From: Arthrobacter sp. MMS18-M83
Lineage (GTDB): Bacteria; Actinomycetota; Actinomycetes; Actinomycetales; Micrococcaceae
Direction of reading: 5' to 3'
DNA length: 64,000 nt
Assembly (NCBI RefSeq): GCF_026683955.1
Contig: NZ_CP113343.1
Coordinates: 4,030,001-4,094,000, forward strand
Position numbers and translations under genes: made by a program. Within the stretch, counting starts at the first letter, position 1. Each line of letters begins with the position of its first letter. Below, piece after piece: positions 1 through 8,707 of the stretch. Under the pieces are notes generated by a model, which saw only the letters and a list, made by a program, of their open reading frames with translations, ran no database searches and had not been told where the DNA came from.

Positions 1-300
1 GAGTCATCCACGGGATCCGCCTGTACCGCAGGCGTCCCCAGGCCCTCGCACGTCTTGCTAGCCATGGGGCTGGATGAGGACACCGCGCGGGGCGCACAGC
101 GATTCAGCCTAGGGCATTCCTCGAACGATGCCGACGTCGACTCGTTGCTCAACGCGCTGCCCGGCGCGTACGCCCGGGCGAAGCTCGCCGGAATGGCCGG
201 ACATGAGTCCAGTATCCAGACCGCGGCGACGGTGGCCCGCAGCTACGGCGGCGACTCTGCCAGGCGCCCCGCAGGAGGTCAGGCCTCCGGCAACAACTGA
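1..300 (+). CDS. Cysteine desulfurase (NifS/IscS family), C-terminal part only
   Basis: This is the last 99 residues of a PLP-dependent cysteine desulfurase; the start lies before the window. The reading frame opens with the loop [20 protein letters not shown], whose Cys (bases 22-24) corresponds to the persulfide-forming catalytic cysteine of the family, followed by [19 protein letters not shown], the usual C-terminal helix and strand. Known role: it takes sulfur from L-cysteine and passes it to acceptors such as iron-sulfur scaffolds or tRNA thiolases. The next plus-strand gene is mnmA, so sulfur relay to tRNA 2-thiouridine is a reasonable inference. The end overlaps tail-to-tail by 22 nt with the opposite-strand oxidoreductase. 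The subclass (IscS, SufS or a dedicated tRNA partner) cannot be told from this fragment. Confidence 0.9.
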   Translation, partial: ESSTGSACTAGVPRPSHVLLAMGLDEDTARGAQRFSLGHSSNDADVDSLLNALPGAYARAKLAGMAGHESSIQTAATVARSYGGDSARRPAGGQASGNN

Positions 301-1517
301 TCCAACGGCACCGCAGGGTCAACCAGGCGATTCACGTCCACGCGGATCCGCCGGGTGATCAATGCCTTGATGGGCTTCTGAACCCGTTGCTGGTTGACGC
401 TCATGCCTGCCACCACGGCACCGTCCCGCAGCCAGAAGGCAATGAAGCTGTTCTCCTCCAACGAGCCGCGGATAACGGGCGCCGAACCCGCCGCCACCGT
501 TGAATATCCCCAGTACTCCATCGAGACGTCGAACTGGTCCGTGTAGAAATACGGGACGACGTCCAGCATCGCGTCCTGTCCCAGCATCGCTTTGGCCGCG
601 ACCTTGCCGCCGTTGAGGGCGTTGGACCAGTGCTCGCTGCGGTGGTGCTCGCCCGTGAAGGGGTGGAGGGCGTTGGCAACATCTCCCGCCGCAAAGACAT
701 CGGGACTGCTTGTCCGGAGCGAAGAATCGACCACGATTCCATTCCGAATTTCCAGTCCCATGGCTTCGGCCAGGGCGGTGTCCGGAACGACGCCGACGGC
801 CACCACCACCAGCTCGGCAGGAAGGACCTCGCCGGAGTTGGTGACAACGGCCTGTGCCTTGCCGTCACGTCCCGTGATCTCCGCCGCGCTCGCGGGGAGC
901 CGGAACTCCACGCCGTGCTTTTCGTGCAGGCTTCGGAAGAAGCCACCCAGCTCGGGTCCGATGGCCAGGCTCAGCGGCACGTCCTCCAGTCCCAGCAGGG
1001 TCACCGCGTTGCCGTAGCTGCTGGCGGCCGCGGCAAGCTCCATGCCGATCCAGCCGGAGCCGACCATCACCACGTTCCTTCCGCCGGCTGACAGCCCTTC
1101 CTTGAGTTTGCGTGAATCGTTGAAAGTCCGGAACGTCGTGACGCCGGCCAGTTCCGAACCGGGGAGGGGGATGTGCCGCGGTTGCGCTCCCGTGGCAATG
1201 AGGAGCCGGCTGAACTCGAGTTGCGTCCCTGAATCCAGCTGCACGGTGTGGGTGGCAGGATCGGCGGCAATGGCCTCCTCGCCGAGGAGGAGTTCGACGC
1301 CGTTCTCCTGGTACCAGCCGGCCGCCAGCACCGGGACGGCGTCCTCTTCTACCTTGCCCAAGAGAAACTCCTTGGAAAGCGGAGGACGCAGATAGGGCTG
1401 CTCATCCTCGGCGCAAACCACCGTGATCCTGCCTTGGAATCCTTCCGAGCGCAGGGTTTTGGCGGCGGTGGCTCCGGCCAGCCCGCCGCCGGCGATGACG
1501 ATGTGTTCAGTGTCCAT
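279..1517 (-). CDS. FAD-dependent NAD(P)H oxidoreductase (ferredoxin/rubredoxin reductase type)
   Basis: Pyridine nucleotide-disulfide oxidoreductase of 412 residues. The FAD-binding GGGLAG is at 10-15, the motif YLRPPLSKE typical of ferredoxin reductases at 42-50, ATGAQP at 108-113, the NAD(P)-binding GSGWIG at 153-158 and the second FAD contact FAAGDV at 275-280. No redox-active CxxC is visible, which fits reductases that pass electrons to ferredoxin, rubredoxin or a dioxygenase/P450 rather than disulfide reductases. I start at the ATG at 1517 because the GGGLAG fold begins immediately after it; a longer form from 1580 would add 21 residues unlike the family. No partner ferredoxin or oxygenase is adjacent. 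A perfect inverted repeat lies just upstream (1583-1597). Physiological partner unknown. Confidence 0.85.
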   Translation of the reverse strand: MDTEHIVIAGGGLAGATAAKTLRSEGFQGRITVVCAEDEQPYLRPPLSKEFLLGKVEEDAVPVLAAGWYQENGVELLLGEEAIAADPATHTVQLDSGTQLEFSRLLIATGAQPRHIPLPGSELAGVTTFRTFNDSRKLKEGLSAGGRNVVMVGSGWIGMELAAAASSYGNAVTLLGLEDVPLSLAIGPELGGFFRSLHEKHGVEFRLPASAAEITGRDGKAQAVVTNSGEVLPAELVVVAVGVVPDTALAEAMGLEIRNGIVVDSSLRTSSPDVFAAGDVANALHPFTGEHHRSEHWSNALNGGKVAAKAMLGQDAMLDVVPYFYTDQFDVSMEYWGYSTVAAGSAPVIRGSLEENSFIAFWLRDGAVVAGMSVNQQRVQKPIKALITRRIRVDVNRLVDPAVPLDQLLPEA

Positions 1518-1582
1518 GGTGACTCGATTCGCGGGGGGGTGGAGGTTCGGTGGATGCGGACGGTCCACGCAGTCGAACATCT

Positions 1583-1597
1583 AAAACTGATAGTTTT
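1583..1597. promoter_or_regulatory. Perfect inverted repeat upstream of the FAD oxidoreductase (possible operator)
   Basis: AAAACT-GAT-AGTTTT is a perfect 6-bp dyad with a 3-nt centre. It lies 66 nt upstream of the oxidoreductase ATG, in the 208-nt gap between that gene and the divergently read mnmA. An AT-rich dyad in otherwise GC-rich sequence at a divergent promoter is typical of a repressor site. The regulator is unknown and no regulator gene is adjacent. Confidence 0.3.
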
Positions 1598-1725
1598 GAC
1601 TTTAGAAGTGTCCGTGATCGCGGTCAAGGCATTTTGGGGGGCATTCCGGCGGGGCGCTAGAATAGTCGGGCGCGCTTACTCTTTTCAGCCGCAATTCTTC
1701 TCCCCAACACCAACAGAAAGCCAGC

Positions 1726-2865
1726 ATGCGAGTTCTTGCAGCCATGAGCGGCGGAGTCGACTCCGCCGTTGCCGCCGCCCGCGCCGTCGAGGCGGGGCAC
1801 GACGTCGTCGGCGTCCACTTGGCGCTGTCACGCATGCCCGGAACGCTGCGTACCGGCAGCCGCGGCTGCTGCACGATCGAAGACTCCCGTGACGCTTGGC
1901 GCGCTTGCGATGTGCTGGGGATCCCTTATTACGTTTGGGACTTCTCGGAGCGCTTCAAGGAAGACGTCGTTCAGGACTTCATCGACGAATATGCCGCGGG
2001 TCGCACTCCCAATCCCTGCATGCGTTGCAACGAGCGGATCAAGTTCGCGGCCTTGCTGGAAAAGGCCATCGCCCTGGGCTTCGATGCGGTCTGCACGGGG
2101 CACTACGCCAAGGTCATCCAGGATGAAGGCGGCAATCCCGAGCTCCACCGCGCGGCCGATTGGGCCAAGGACCAGAGCTACGTTCTCGGCGTCCTGACCC
2201 ACGAACAGCTCAAGCACTCCATGTTCCCGCTGGCCGAGACCGCCTCCAAGGCCGAGGTCCGTGCGGAGGCCGAGCGCCGCGGCCTGTCCGTGGCGAACAA
2301 GCCGGACAGTCATGACATCTGCTTCATCCCCGATGGCGACACCGCGGGTTGGCTTGCCGAAAAGATCGACATGACCACAGGCGACATCGTGGACGAGGCC
2401 GGGACCAAGGTAGGGGAGCACCCAGGCGCCAACGCGTTCACGGTTGGCCAACGCCGCGGGCTCAAGCTGGGCACTCCTGCCGCCGATGGCAAGCCACGCT
2501 TCGTGCTGGAAATCCGGCCCAAGGAAAACAAGGTTGTCGTCGGGCCCGAAGCCTTGCTCGCCATCGACGAGATCCGCGGAATCAAGGTTTCCTGGGCCGG
2601 ACTGCCCATCGCCGAGGTAGCCACTGGAGCCGAGTTCGACTGCTATGCCCAGGTGCGGGCCCATGGCGACCCCGTTCCGGCCAAGGCGTTTGTAGAGCGG
2701 AATGTCGACGACGCCGGCGTCGAGCGCGAAGGCCTCGTGGTGACACTTATCGATCCGCTGCGCGGAGTGGCCCCCGGGCAGACCATCGTGTTGTATCAAG
2801 GCACGCGCGTCCTGGGCCAGGCAACCATCGACGCCGCCCGGTCCCTCCAGCGCGCGGCGCTTTAA
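1726..2865 (+). CDS. mnmA: tRNA-specific 2-thiouridylase MnmA
   Basis: MnmA adenylates U34 of Lys, Glu and Gln tRNAs and replaces O2 with sulfur delivered from a cysteine desulfurase. The 379-residue protein has the PP-loop SGGVDS at 8-13, NPCMRCN with C98, and [11 protein letters not shown] with C199; these two cysteines match the catalytic/persulfide pair of E. coli MnmA (C102, C199). FTVGQRRGL and the C-terminal beta-barrel are also present, and the length is normal. The ATG at 1726 places the PP-loop at the usual distance from the N-terminus. A cysteine desulfurase ends 1.4 kb upstream on the same strand, so the two may form a sulfur relay although an opposite-strand gene separates them. 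Confidence 0.97.
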   Translation: MRVLAAMSGGVDSAVAAARAVEAGHDVVGVHLALSRMPGTLRTGSRGCCTIEDSRDAWRACDVLGIPYYVWDFSERFKEDVVQDFIDEYAAGRTPNPCMRCNERIKFAALLEKAIALGFDAVCTGHYAKVIQDEGGNPELHRAADWAKDQSYVLGVLTHEQLKHSMFPLAETASKAEVRAEAERRGLSVANKPDSHDICFIPDGDTAGWLAEKIDMTTGDIVDEAGTKVGEHPGANAFTVGQRRGLKLGTPAADGKPRFVLEIRPKENKVVVGPEALLAIDEIRGIKVSWAGLPIAEVATGAEFDCYAQVRAHGDPVPAKAFVERNVDDAGVEREGLVVTLIDPLRGVAPGQTIVLYQGTRVLGQATIDAARSLQRAAL

Positions 2866-2925
2866 GGATGTCTGCGGCAGCGCCCTAAGGGTGTCTGGTG
2901 GACCGCTCTAAGCGGGTCTGCGCCA
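2857..2925 (+). repeat. Three imperfect tandem 23-nt repeats at the end of mnmA
   Basis: Three consecutive 23-nt units (2857-2879, 2880-2902, 2903-2925) share a core close to GCGCYYTAAGGGTGTCTG. Units 1/2 and 1/3 each match at 17 of 23 positions, units 2/3 at 15. The mnmA stop codon lies in the TAA of unit 1. The TAA core of each unit sits in or near a small dyad (CCCTAAGGG in unit 2; ACCGCT/AGCGGGT in unit 3), so the array could act in termination. Function unknown. Confidence 0.45.
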
Positions 2926-2953
2926 TTGCCTCCAGTGGAGGGCCGCTCCATAC

Positions 2954-4639
2954 TTGGCTAAGCAGCGTTTCCGCTGCGGTGGTTGGGGTTCCGCATTCGG
3001 GACGGCGATGGCTGTGGCATTTCAAAAGAGGGCCCCGGGGGACATCAAGGCCGGGCAAATGGTCGAGGTGGCCGTTCTTGCTGAAGGCCCGATCAGCAGG
3101 GGCGGTGACGGTCCGCTGATCGCCCGGCTGCGTATCCCCGTGGAGCGATTGCGACGCGGTCCCACGGGACACCGGCTTGCCGTGCACATCAGGAAATGGC
3201 GCGGCACCAGCGTGGTGCCTATTACTCTCACGGCGCCAGGGGATCCGTGGCGCCTCGTCTCCGAGGATCCGCCCGCGGACTTGCGGGCACTCCTTGACGA
3301 TTCGAGGTTCCTGGCCCAGCACGTCTATGGCGTGGCTTCGGCGACCCTTGACCTGTTCGAATCGACCCTGGGCCGGCGCATGCCGTGGAATCCGGAGGGT
3401 CGGCTCGTGTTGAAGGCCCGCGACCTTGTGACCGCCACGGACACCGGCTACCAGCGGGACACCAACATCATCCGGTTCGGGTCCATCGACCGCATGGGCT
3501 ACAAGGTTCCGACGGCGTTGTTCCGGGACATCGTGGCGCACGAGGTTACGCACGCAATCCTCGATGGATTCCGGCCCGCATGGGGTGATGCGATGGCCAC
3601 GGCGGAACAAATCGCCTTGCATGAAGCACTAGCGGACCTTGTTGCCGTCCTTTCCGTGTTTTCTTCGCGGGACGTGGTGTACCGCCAGCTCAAGGCCGCG
3701 GCCGGCGGATTGGAGGCCGGAAAGGAAATGGACGAGACCGTCTTGATGCGGTCCATCTTCGACTTTGCCCGGGATCTCTATGCCCGTGGCCCGCTGCGTG
3801 AGCCGTTCGTCGGTGCGGTCCCCGACCACTGGCAGGAGCTGACGGAGCCGCACAAGCGTGGCGCCGTCGTCGTCGGGGCCGTGTTGCGCGCGGTCCATAG
3901 ACTCTGGGTCGAACGGAACCTCCGCTTCGGTGAAGGGCAGAGCCTGCAGCAGAATGCCGAGTCCGGATCCGTCGTGGGCACCAGGGTCCTGCGCATGCTC
4001 ATCCGGGGGCTGGCCTACATGCCTCCCGTGGACGTCTCCTGGCACGACCTGTTGCGGGGAGTCATGGCATCGGACCTGGACATGGTTCCAGAGGACGCGC
4101 ACGGCTACCGGGAGGCCCTCCAATCCGAATTCTCCGGGATCGGAATCCATCGCGTCTCGCTGTCCAATATTTCCGGGGTGGACAACTACAGGGGGCTGCG
4201 GTACCCCATTCGGCTCACGGCACTGGGCTCGGATCCCCAAGAGGTCCAGCGCTTTGTCTGGGAAAACCCCCGGCTGCTCGATGCCGCCCGTCTGGAGCGC
4301 CGAACTCCCCTTAGTTCCACGCGAGTGCGGACTTCCGAGCGGGTCACCCCGGACGGTTTCGTCGTCTCAGAGATCGGAGCGTCCTTCATCCAGACGGTGC
4401 GCATGAGCCGAAAAGAGGCCTATGTGCGTCTTGGCCTGAAGACCAAGCGCGACTATGTGGACATCCGCGGGGGCGGAGTCTTGAGGTTCGACGCCGGTGG
4501 CCGCCTCGTCTACGCGGCGCTGAAACCGGTGATGTCCCGTGAGCGGCAGGCCGCGTTGTTCGTCTCGGACGAACAGCGCGCGGCCGAAGAAGAGGCCTCG
4601 AGCGGAGTCAAGGACAAGTTCCACAGGACCGGTGAATAG
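2954..4639 (+). CDS. Putative HExxH metallopeptidase (M4-like gluzincin), cytoplasmic
   Basis: A 561-residue protein I do not recognise by name. Counting from the ATG at 3008, it contains HEVTH at 178-182 and HEALADL with E206 23 residues after the second His. This is the HExxH plus ExxxD layout of thermolysin-like gluzincins, with a somewhat longer spacing than the M4 norm. No signal peptide, propeptide or membrane segment is visible, which is odd for an M4-like enzyme. The remaining 350 residues after the zinc site match nothing I know. Two starts are possible: TTG at 2954, preceded by GGAGG 12 nt upstream, or ATG at 3008 with a poor ribosome site. It stands between mnmA and the peptide transporter with gaps on both sides, so it is probably monocistronic. 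Substrate unknown. Confidence 0.75.
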   Translation: MAKQRFRCGGWGSAFGTAMAVAFQKRAPGDIKAGQMVEVAVLAEGPISRGGDGPLIARLRIPVERLRRGPTGHRLAVHIRKWRGTSVVPITLTAPGDPWRLVSEDPPADLRALLDDSRFLAQHVYGVASATLDLFESTLGRRMPWNPEGRLVLKARDLVTATDTGYQRDTNIIRFGSIDRMGYKVPTALFRDIVAHEVTHAILDGFRPAWGDAMATAEQIALHEALADLVAVLSVFSSRDVVYRQLKAAAGGLEAGKEMDETVLMRSIFDFARDLYARGPLREPFVGAVPDHWQELTEPHKRGAVVVGAVLRAVHRLWVERNLRFGEGQSLQQNAESGSVVGTRVLRMLIRGLAYMPPVDVSWHDLLRGVMASDLDMVPEDAHGYREALQSEFSGIGIHRVSLSNISGVDNYRGLRYPIRLTALGSDPQEVQRFVWENPRLLDAARLERRTPLSSTRVRTSERVTPDGFVVSEIGASFIQTVRMSRKEAYVRLGLKTKRDYVDIRGGGVLRFDAGGRLVYAALKPVMSRERQAALFVSDEQRAAEEEASSGVKDKFHRTGE

Positions 4640-4841
4640 CCCTTCGGGCATCAGGCGTTCCTGCGCATGGTGATCGATATAGCCGACGACGCGACCACAG
4701 AAAAGTAAATTTTGTGTCTCAACTCACAGAATCAAACGTTTCACCAGGAATGCTTCTGATTGAATCGTGGAATCAGGAGTATGTGCTCCGAGGAAATTAC
4801 CGACGGCGGTACGCCGTATCCATCGAACAGAAAGTTCACTG

Positions 4842-6470
4842 ATGGCAATGAACAAAAAAGCCCTGCGCAGCGTTATCGCGTTCGCGGGCATCTCCGCATT
4901 CGCTTTGACGGCCTGCACGGGCCCGTCCGGCGGCGGCGGTTCGGCTTCTTCAGCTGCCAGCGGCCCGATCGCCTACGGCACCACCGATAAAGTGACCGCG
5001 CTCGATCCCGCTGGTTCTTACGACAACGGTTCCTTCATGGTGATGAACCAGGTTTATTCCTTCCTCCTTAACTCGAAGCCCGGGAGCGCCGAGCCTGTCC
5101 CGGACCTGGCGGAATCGGCGTCGTTCACGTCGCCCACCGAGTTCACCGTCAAGCTGAAGTCCGGACTCAAGTGGGCCAACGGTCACACGCTGGACTCCAC
5201 CGACGTCAAGTTTTCGTTCGACCGCCAGGTCAAGATCAACGACCCCGCAGGTCCGGCGTCCCTCCTCGAAAACCTGGACAGTGTCTCCACCCCCGACGCC
5301 AACACCGCGGTTTTCAAGCTGAAGCTCGCCAACGACCAGACGTTTGCACAGATCCTCAGCAGCCCGGCCGCGCCGATTGTGGACCACCAAGTCTTCCCGG
5401 CGGACAAGCTGCTCTCCGATGACGACATCATCAAGGCCAAGGCGTTCTACGGCCAGTACACGATCGACAGCTACAAGAAGAACGAGCTCATCAGCCTCAA
5501 GGCCTACCCGGACTACAAGGGTGTCCTGGGCAAGCCGGCCAATGACGCCGCGACCATCAAGTACTACGCCGAGCCGACCAACATGAAGCTGGACATCCAG
5601 CAGGGCAACATCGACGTTGCTAACCGAAGCCTCAGCGCCACCGATGTCGATGACCTCAAGAAGGACTCCAAGGTCAAGGTAAACGTTGGACCGGGCGGCG
5701 AAATCCGCTACATCACGTTCAACTTCAACACCATGCCCTTCGGCGCCAAGGCAGCGGGGGCGGACCCGGCCAAGGCACTCGCCGTCCGCCAGTCGATCGC
5801 CAACCTCGTTGACCGCCAGGCAATCGCCGATCAGGTCTACAAGGGCACATACCTGCCGCTGTACTCCAATGTTCCCAGCGGTTTCCTGGGCGCCAACGAG
5901 TCGTTCAAGGACGCATACGGCGACAACGGAAAGCCGAGCCTGGACAAGGCCAAGAAGGTCCTCTCCGACGCCGGCGTCAAGGATGTTGTCACCCTGAACC
6001 TGCAGTACAACCCGGACCACTATGGCAAGTCCTCAGGCGACGAGTACGCCATGATCAAGGACCAGCTTGAGAAGTCGGGTCTCTTCAAGGTCAACCTGCA
6101 GTCCACCGAATGGGTTACCTACAGCAAGGCCAGCCGCGCCGACGAGTACCCGCTGTTCCAGTTCGGTTGGTTCCCGGACTTCAGCGACGCCGACAACTAC
6201 CTCACCCCCTTCTTCCCGAAGGGCGGCTTCCTGAAGAACCACTACGACAACCCGGCCGTGACGGCTCTGATCAACAAGCAGCTGACCGCCACGGACAAGT
6301 CGGCCCGCGAGTCGGCCATCAAGGACGCCCAGAACGCATTGGCGAAGGACATTTCCACTTTGCCGCTGCTCCAGGGTGCACAAGTTGCCATCTCGGCGAA
6401 GGGCGTGAACGGCGTCGACAAGACGCTTGACGCATCCTTCAAGTTCCGATTGGGAACCGTTTCAAAGTAA
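4842..6470 (+). CDS. Peptide ABC transporter substrate-binding lipoprotein (SBP_bac_5 family, DppA/OppA-like)
   Basis: Extracytoplasmic solute-binding protein of 542 residues that captures di- or oligopeptides (or related solutes) for the permeases encoded next. The N-terminus is a lipoprotein signal: basic MAMNKK, a hydrophobic stretch and lipobox LTAC with C25, followed by a Gly/Ser-rich linker. Family features include LAESASFTSPTEFTVKLKSG, the WANGHTLDSTDVKFSFDR block and the C-terminal NPAVTALINKQL region. The ATG at 4842 is chosen because it starts the signal peptide; upstream in-frame codons would add 25 non-signal residues. It heads the operon 4842-10428. The 202-nt gap before it should hold the promoter; I see a dyad CTGATT/AATCAG (4756-4776) there but no clear -35/-10. 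Confidence 0.92.
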   Translation: MAMNKKALRSVIAFAGISAFALTACTGPSGGGGSASSAASGPIAYGTTDKVTALDPAGSYDNGSFMVMNQVYSFLLNSKPGSAEPVPDLAESASFTSPTEFTVKLKSGLKWANGHTLDSTDVKFSFDRQVKINDPAGPASLLENLDSVSTPDANTAVFKLKLANDQTFAQILSSPAAPIVDHQVFPADKLLSDDDIIKAKAFYGQYTIDSYKKNELISLKAYPDYKGVLGKPANDAATIKYYAEPTNMKLDIQQGNIDVANRSLSATDVDDLKKDSKVKVNVGPGGEIRYITFNFNTMPFGAKAAGADPAKALAVRQSIANLVDRQAIADQVYKGTYLPLYSNVPSGFLGANESFKDAYGDNGKPSLDKAKKVLSDAGVKDVVTLNLQYNPDHYGKSSGDEYAMIKDQLEKSGLFKVNLQSTEWVTYSKASRADEYPLFQFGWFPDFSDADNYLTPFFPKGGFLKNHYDNPAVTALINKQLTATDKSARESAIKDAQNALAKDISTLPLLQGAQVAISAKGVNGVDKTLDASFKFRLGTVSK

Positions 6471-6584
6471 GCAGCCGGTCGGGGGAGGCGGGTGCCAACA
6501 GGCGCTTTGCCTCCCCTTACTGCTGATTGCCTCACATATGAGCAAAACCCCGCGCGATCCGCGGGCAATGAACTTTAGGTAGCA

Positions 6585-7671
6585 ATGACAACACTTATAG
6601 AGGTGCCCGACGTCGAACCGGACGCGGTCGCTCCCAAGAGCAAATCAGCGGGCGGGGGTCTGGGCCGGTACATCGTGGTCAGGTTTTTCCTGATCATTCC
6701 CACGATCTTCATCCTTGTAACGCTGGTTTTCTTCCTCATGCGGGTCATCGGTGACCCCATCACTGCAGCGCAGGGTGGTCGGCTTCCCCGACGTCCTGGC
6801 ACAGCGAATCCACGACGCCGGTTACGACCGGCCGATCATCATCCAGTACTTCGAATACCTGGGCCAATTGGTCACCGGCAACTTCGGCACCACCATCACG
6901 GACCGGCGGCCGGTCGTCGAAATGCTGTCGACGTTCGGCGCAGCCACCCTCGAGCTGTCGATCAACGCGTTGATCGTGGCACTCGCGGTCGGTATCCCGC
7001 TGGGCCTGATCGCCGCTCAGCGTCGCGACAAGGCCGCAGACGCCTTCCTCCGTTGCTTTGCCATCCTTTGCTATGCCACCCCGGTCTTCTTCTCGGGGCT
7101 CTTGCTGAAGCTGACGTTCTCCGTGTGGCTCGGCTGGCTGCCAGTGGCCGGGCGTGTCTCCACCCGCACCGAGCTGACCATGGGTCAACTCGCGGCTCCA
7201 ACCGGCATTTACTGGCTGGACGCATTGCGCAGCGGGAACTTTAGCGCGCTGGGCGACATCGTCTCCCACGCAGTGCTTCCAGCCCTTGCTTTGGGCCTCC
7301 TGACCGCAGGCGTCTTCCTGCGCCTCGTCCGGACAAATGTCATCGGCACGCTGGGCAAGGACTACGTTGAGGCCGGCCGTTCACGCGGCGTCAGCGAGTT
7401 CCGGCTCGTCACCAAGCATGCCTACAAGCCGGCGCTGATCCCCATCATCACCGTCATGGGCCTGCAGATCGCCCTCATGTTGGGCGGTGCTGTCCTGACC
7501 GAGACCACCTTTGAATGGAAGGGGCTCGGCTACCAGTTGGTCCAGTACCTGAATGCGAGAGACTTCGTAGCAGTCCAGGGCATTGTGGTGCTGTTGGCCG
7601 TCATCGTGGCCATCACCAACTTCGTCGTGGACGTTGTCGCCGCGCTGATCGACCCGCGAGTGAGGTACTGA
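6585..7671 (+). pseudogene. Dipeptide/oligopeptide ABC permease (DppB-like), frameshifted
   Basis: First inner-membrane permease of the peptide importer, broken by a frameshift. The first frame from ATG 6585 gives a cytoplasmic tail, the first membrane segment and the family motif DPITAAQGGRLP, then drifts into nonsense. From about 6787 the +1 frame continues in register with PDVLAQRIHDAGYDRP, five more membrane segments and the permease loop DYVEAGRSRGVSEFRLV, ending at 7671. Removing one C from the CCCC run at 6786-6789 joins the two into a normal 361-residue protein. Everything else about the gene looks intact, so this is either a homopolymer sequencing error or a recent inactivation. It ends 1 nt before the next permease. 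Confidence 0.88.
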
Positions 7672-7672
7672 A

Positions 7673-8707
7673 ATGAGCACTGCAACAATTTCCGGGCGGA
7701 AGAAGTCCTTCCTGACCGGACTCCCCGTCATTTCCCACCTCAACAAGAGCGTTGGCCTGCAGCGTGGGATGCTCATCACCGGGCTCGTGCTGACCGGATT
7801 CTTCCTGATCTGCACGGTGCTGGCTCCGTTCATAGCGCCTTACGGCTACGCCCAGCTAAGTGATGCTTCCGGCTCGTTTCCCACGCAGCAGGCCCCCAAC
7901 AGCAAGCACCTGCTCGGTACGACAGTCGGCGGCTATGACGTCCTTTCGCGGGTCCTCTGGGGTTCACAGACCGCCGTGACCGTGATCGTCGTCGCCGTGG
8001 CGATGTCCATCTTCCTCGGAGTGGCGCTGGGCCTTCTCAGCGGTTACTTTGGCGGCTGGCTGGACCGGGTCCTCGTGGTCATCGCCGATGCCATCTACGC
8101 GTTTCCTTCCCTCCTCCTGGCGATCGTCATGTCCATCGTCATCAGCCGCGGGCAATCGAGCTTCTGGGGCGGCATCCTCGCCTGCGCCTTCTCGATCACT
8201 GTGGTGTTCGTGCCGCAATATTTCCGGGTGATCCGGGCCGAGACCATCAGGCTCAAGGCCGAGCCTTTCGTGGAATCGGCGATGGTCCTGGGTGCTTCCA
8301 GCCTGCGGATCATCACCCGCCACATCTTCAAGAACGCCACCCGGACACTTCCGCTGATGTTCACGCTGAACGCCTCTGAAGCCATCCTGACCTTGGCAGG
8401 CCTTGGCTTCCTTGGATTCGGCATCGAACCGTCCTCCGCCGCCGAATGGGGCTTCGACCTTAACAAGGCCATGGCAGACGCATCTTCCGGCATTTGGTGG
8501 ACCGGCGTCTTCCCCGGCATCGCGATCGTCCTCACGGTGCTCGGTTTGACCTTGGTCGGCGAGAGTATCAACGACCTCAACGATCCCCGCCTACGTGGAC
8601 GCAAGCGGGCCGGAGGCAAGGCCTCCCGCTCCAAAGCGACGGCAGGAACCGACGGCAAGAACACAGGAGCCCTTTCTGCTCCTGAATCAGAAGCAGGTAA
8701 GGCATGA
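7673..8707 (+). CDS. Dipeptide/oligopeptide ABC permease (DppC-like)
   Basis: Second membrane subunit of the peptide importer, 344 residues, OppC/DppC family. It has an N-terminal cytoplasmic segment, a first membrane span near residues 35-57, a periplasmic loop containing KHLLGTTVGGYDVLSRVLWG (the typical LGTDxxGRDxxSR-type element), then five more spans and the ATPase-contacting loop EPFVESAMVLGASSLRIITR. The C-terminus is a Lys/Arg-rich tail. The ATG at 7673 follows the previous stop by one base, and the gene overlaps the ATPase gene by 4 nt (ATGA), so translation is coupled. Confidence 0.93.
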   Translation: MSTATISGRKKSFLTGLPVISHLNKSVGLQRGMLITGLVLTGFFLICTVLAPFIAPYGYAQLSDASGSFPTQQAPNSKHLLGTTVGGYDVLSRVLWGSQTAVTVIVVAVAMSIFLGVALGLLSGYFGGWLDRVLVVIADAIYAFPSLLLAIVMSIVISRGQSSFWGGILACAFSITVVFVPQYFRVIRAETIRLKAEPFVESAMVLGASSLRIITRHIFKNATRTLPLMFTLNASEAILTLAGLGFLGFGIEPSSAAEWGFDLNKAMADASSGIWWTGVFPGIAIVLTVLGLTLVGESINDLNDPRLRGRKRAGGKASRSKATAGTDGKNTGALSAPESEAGKA

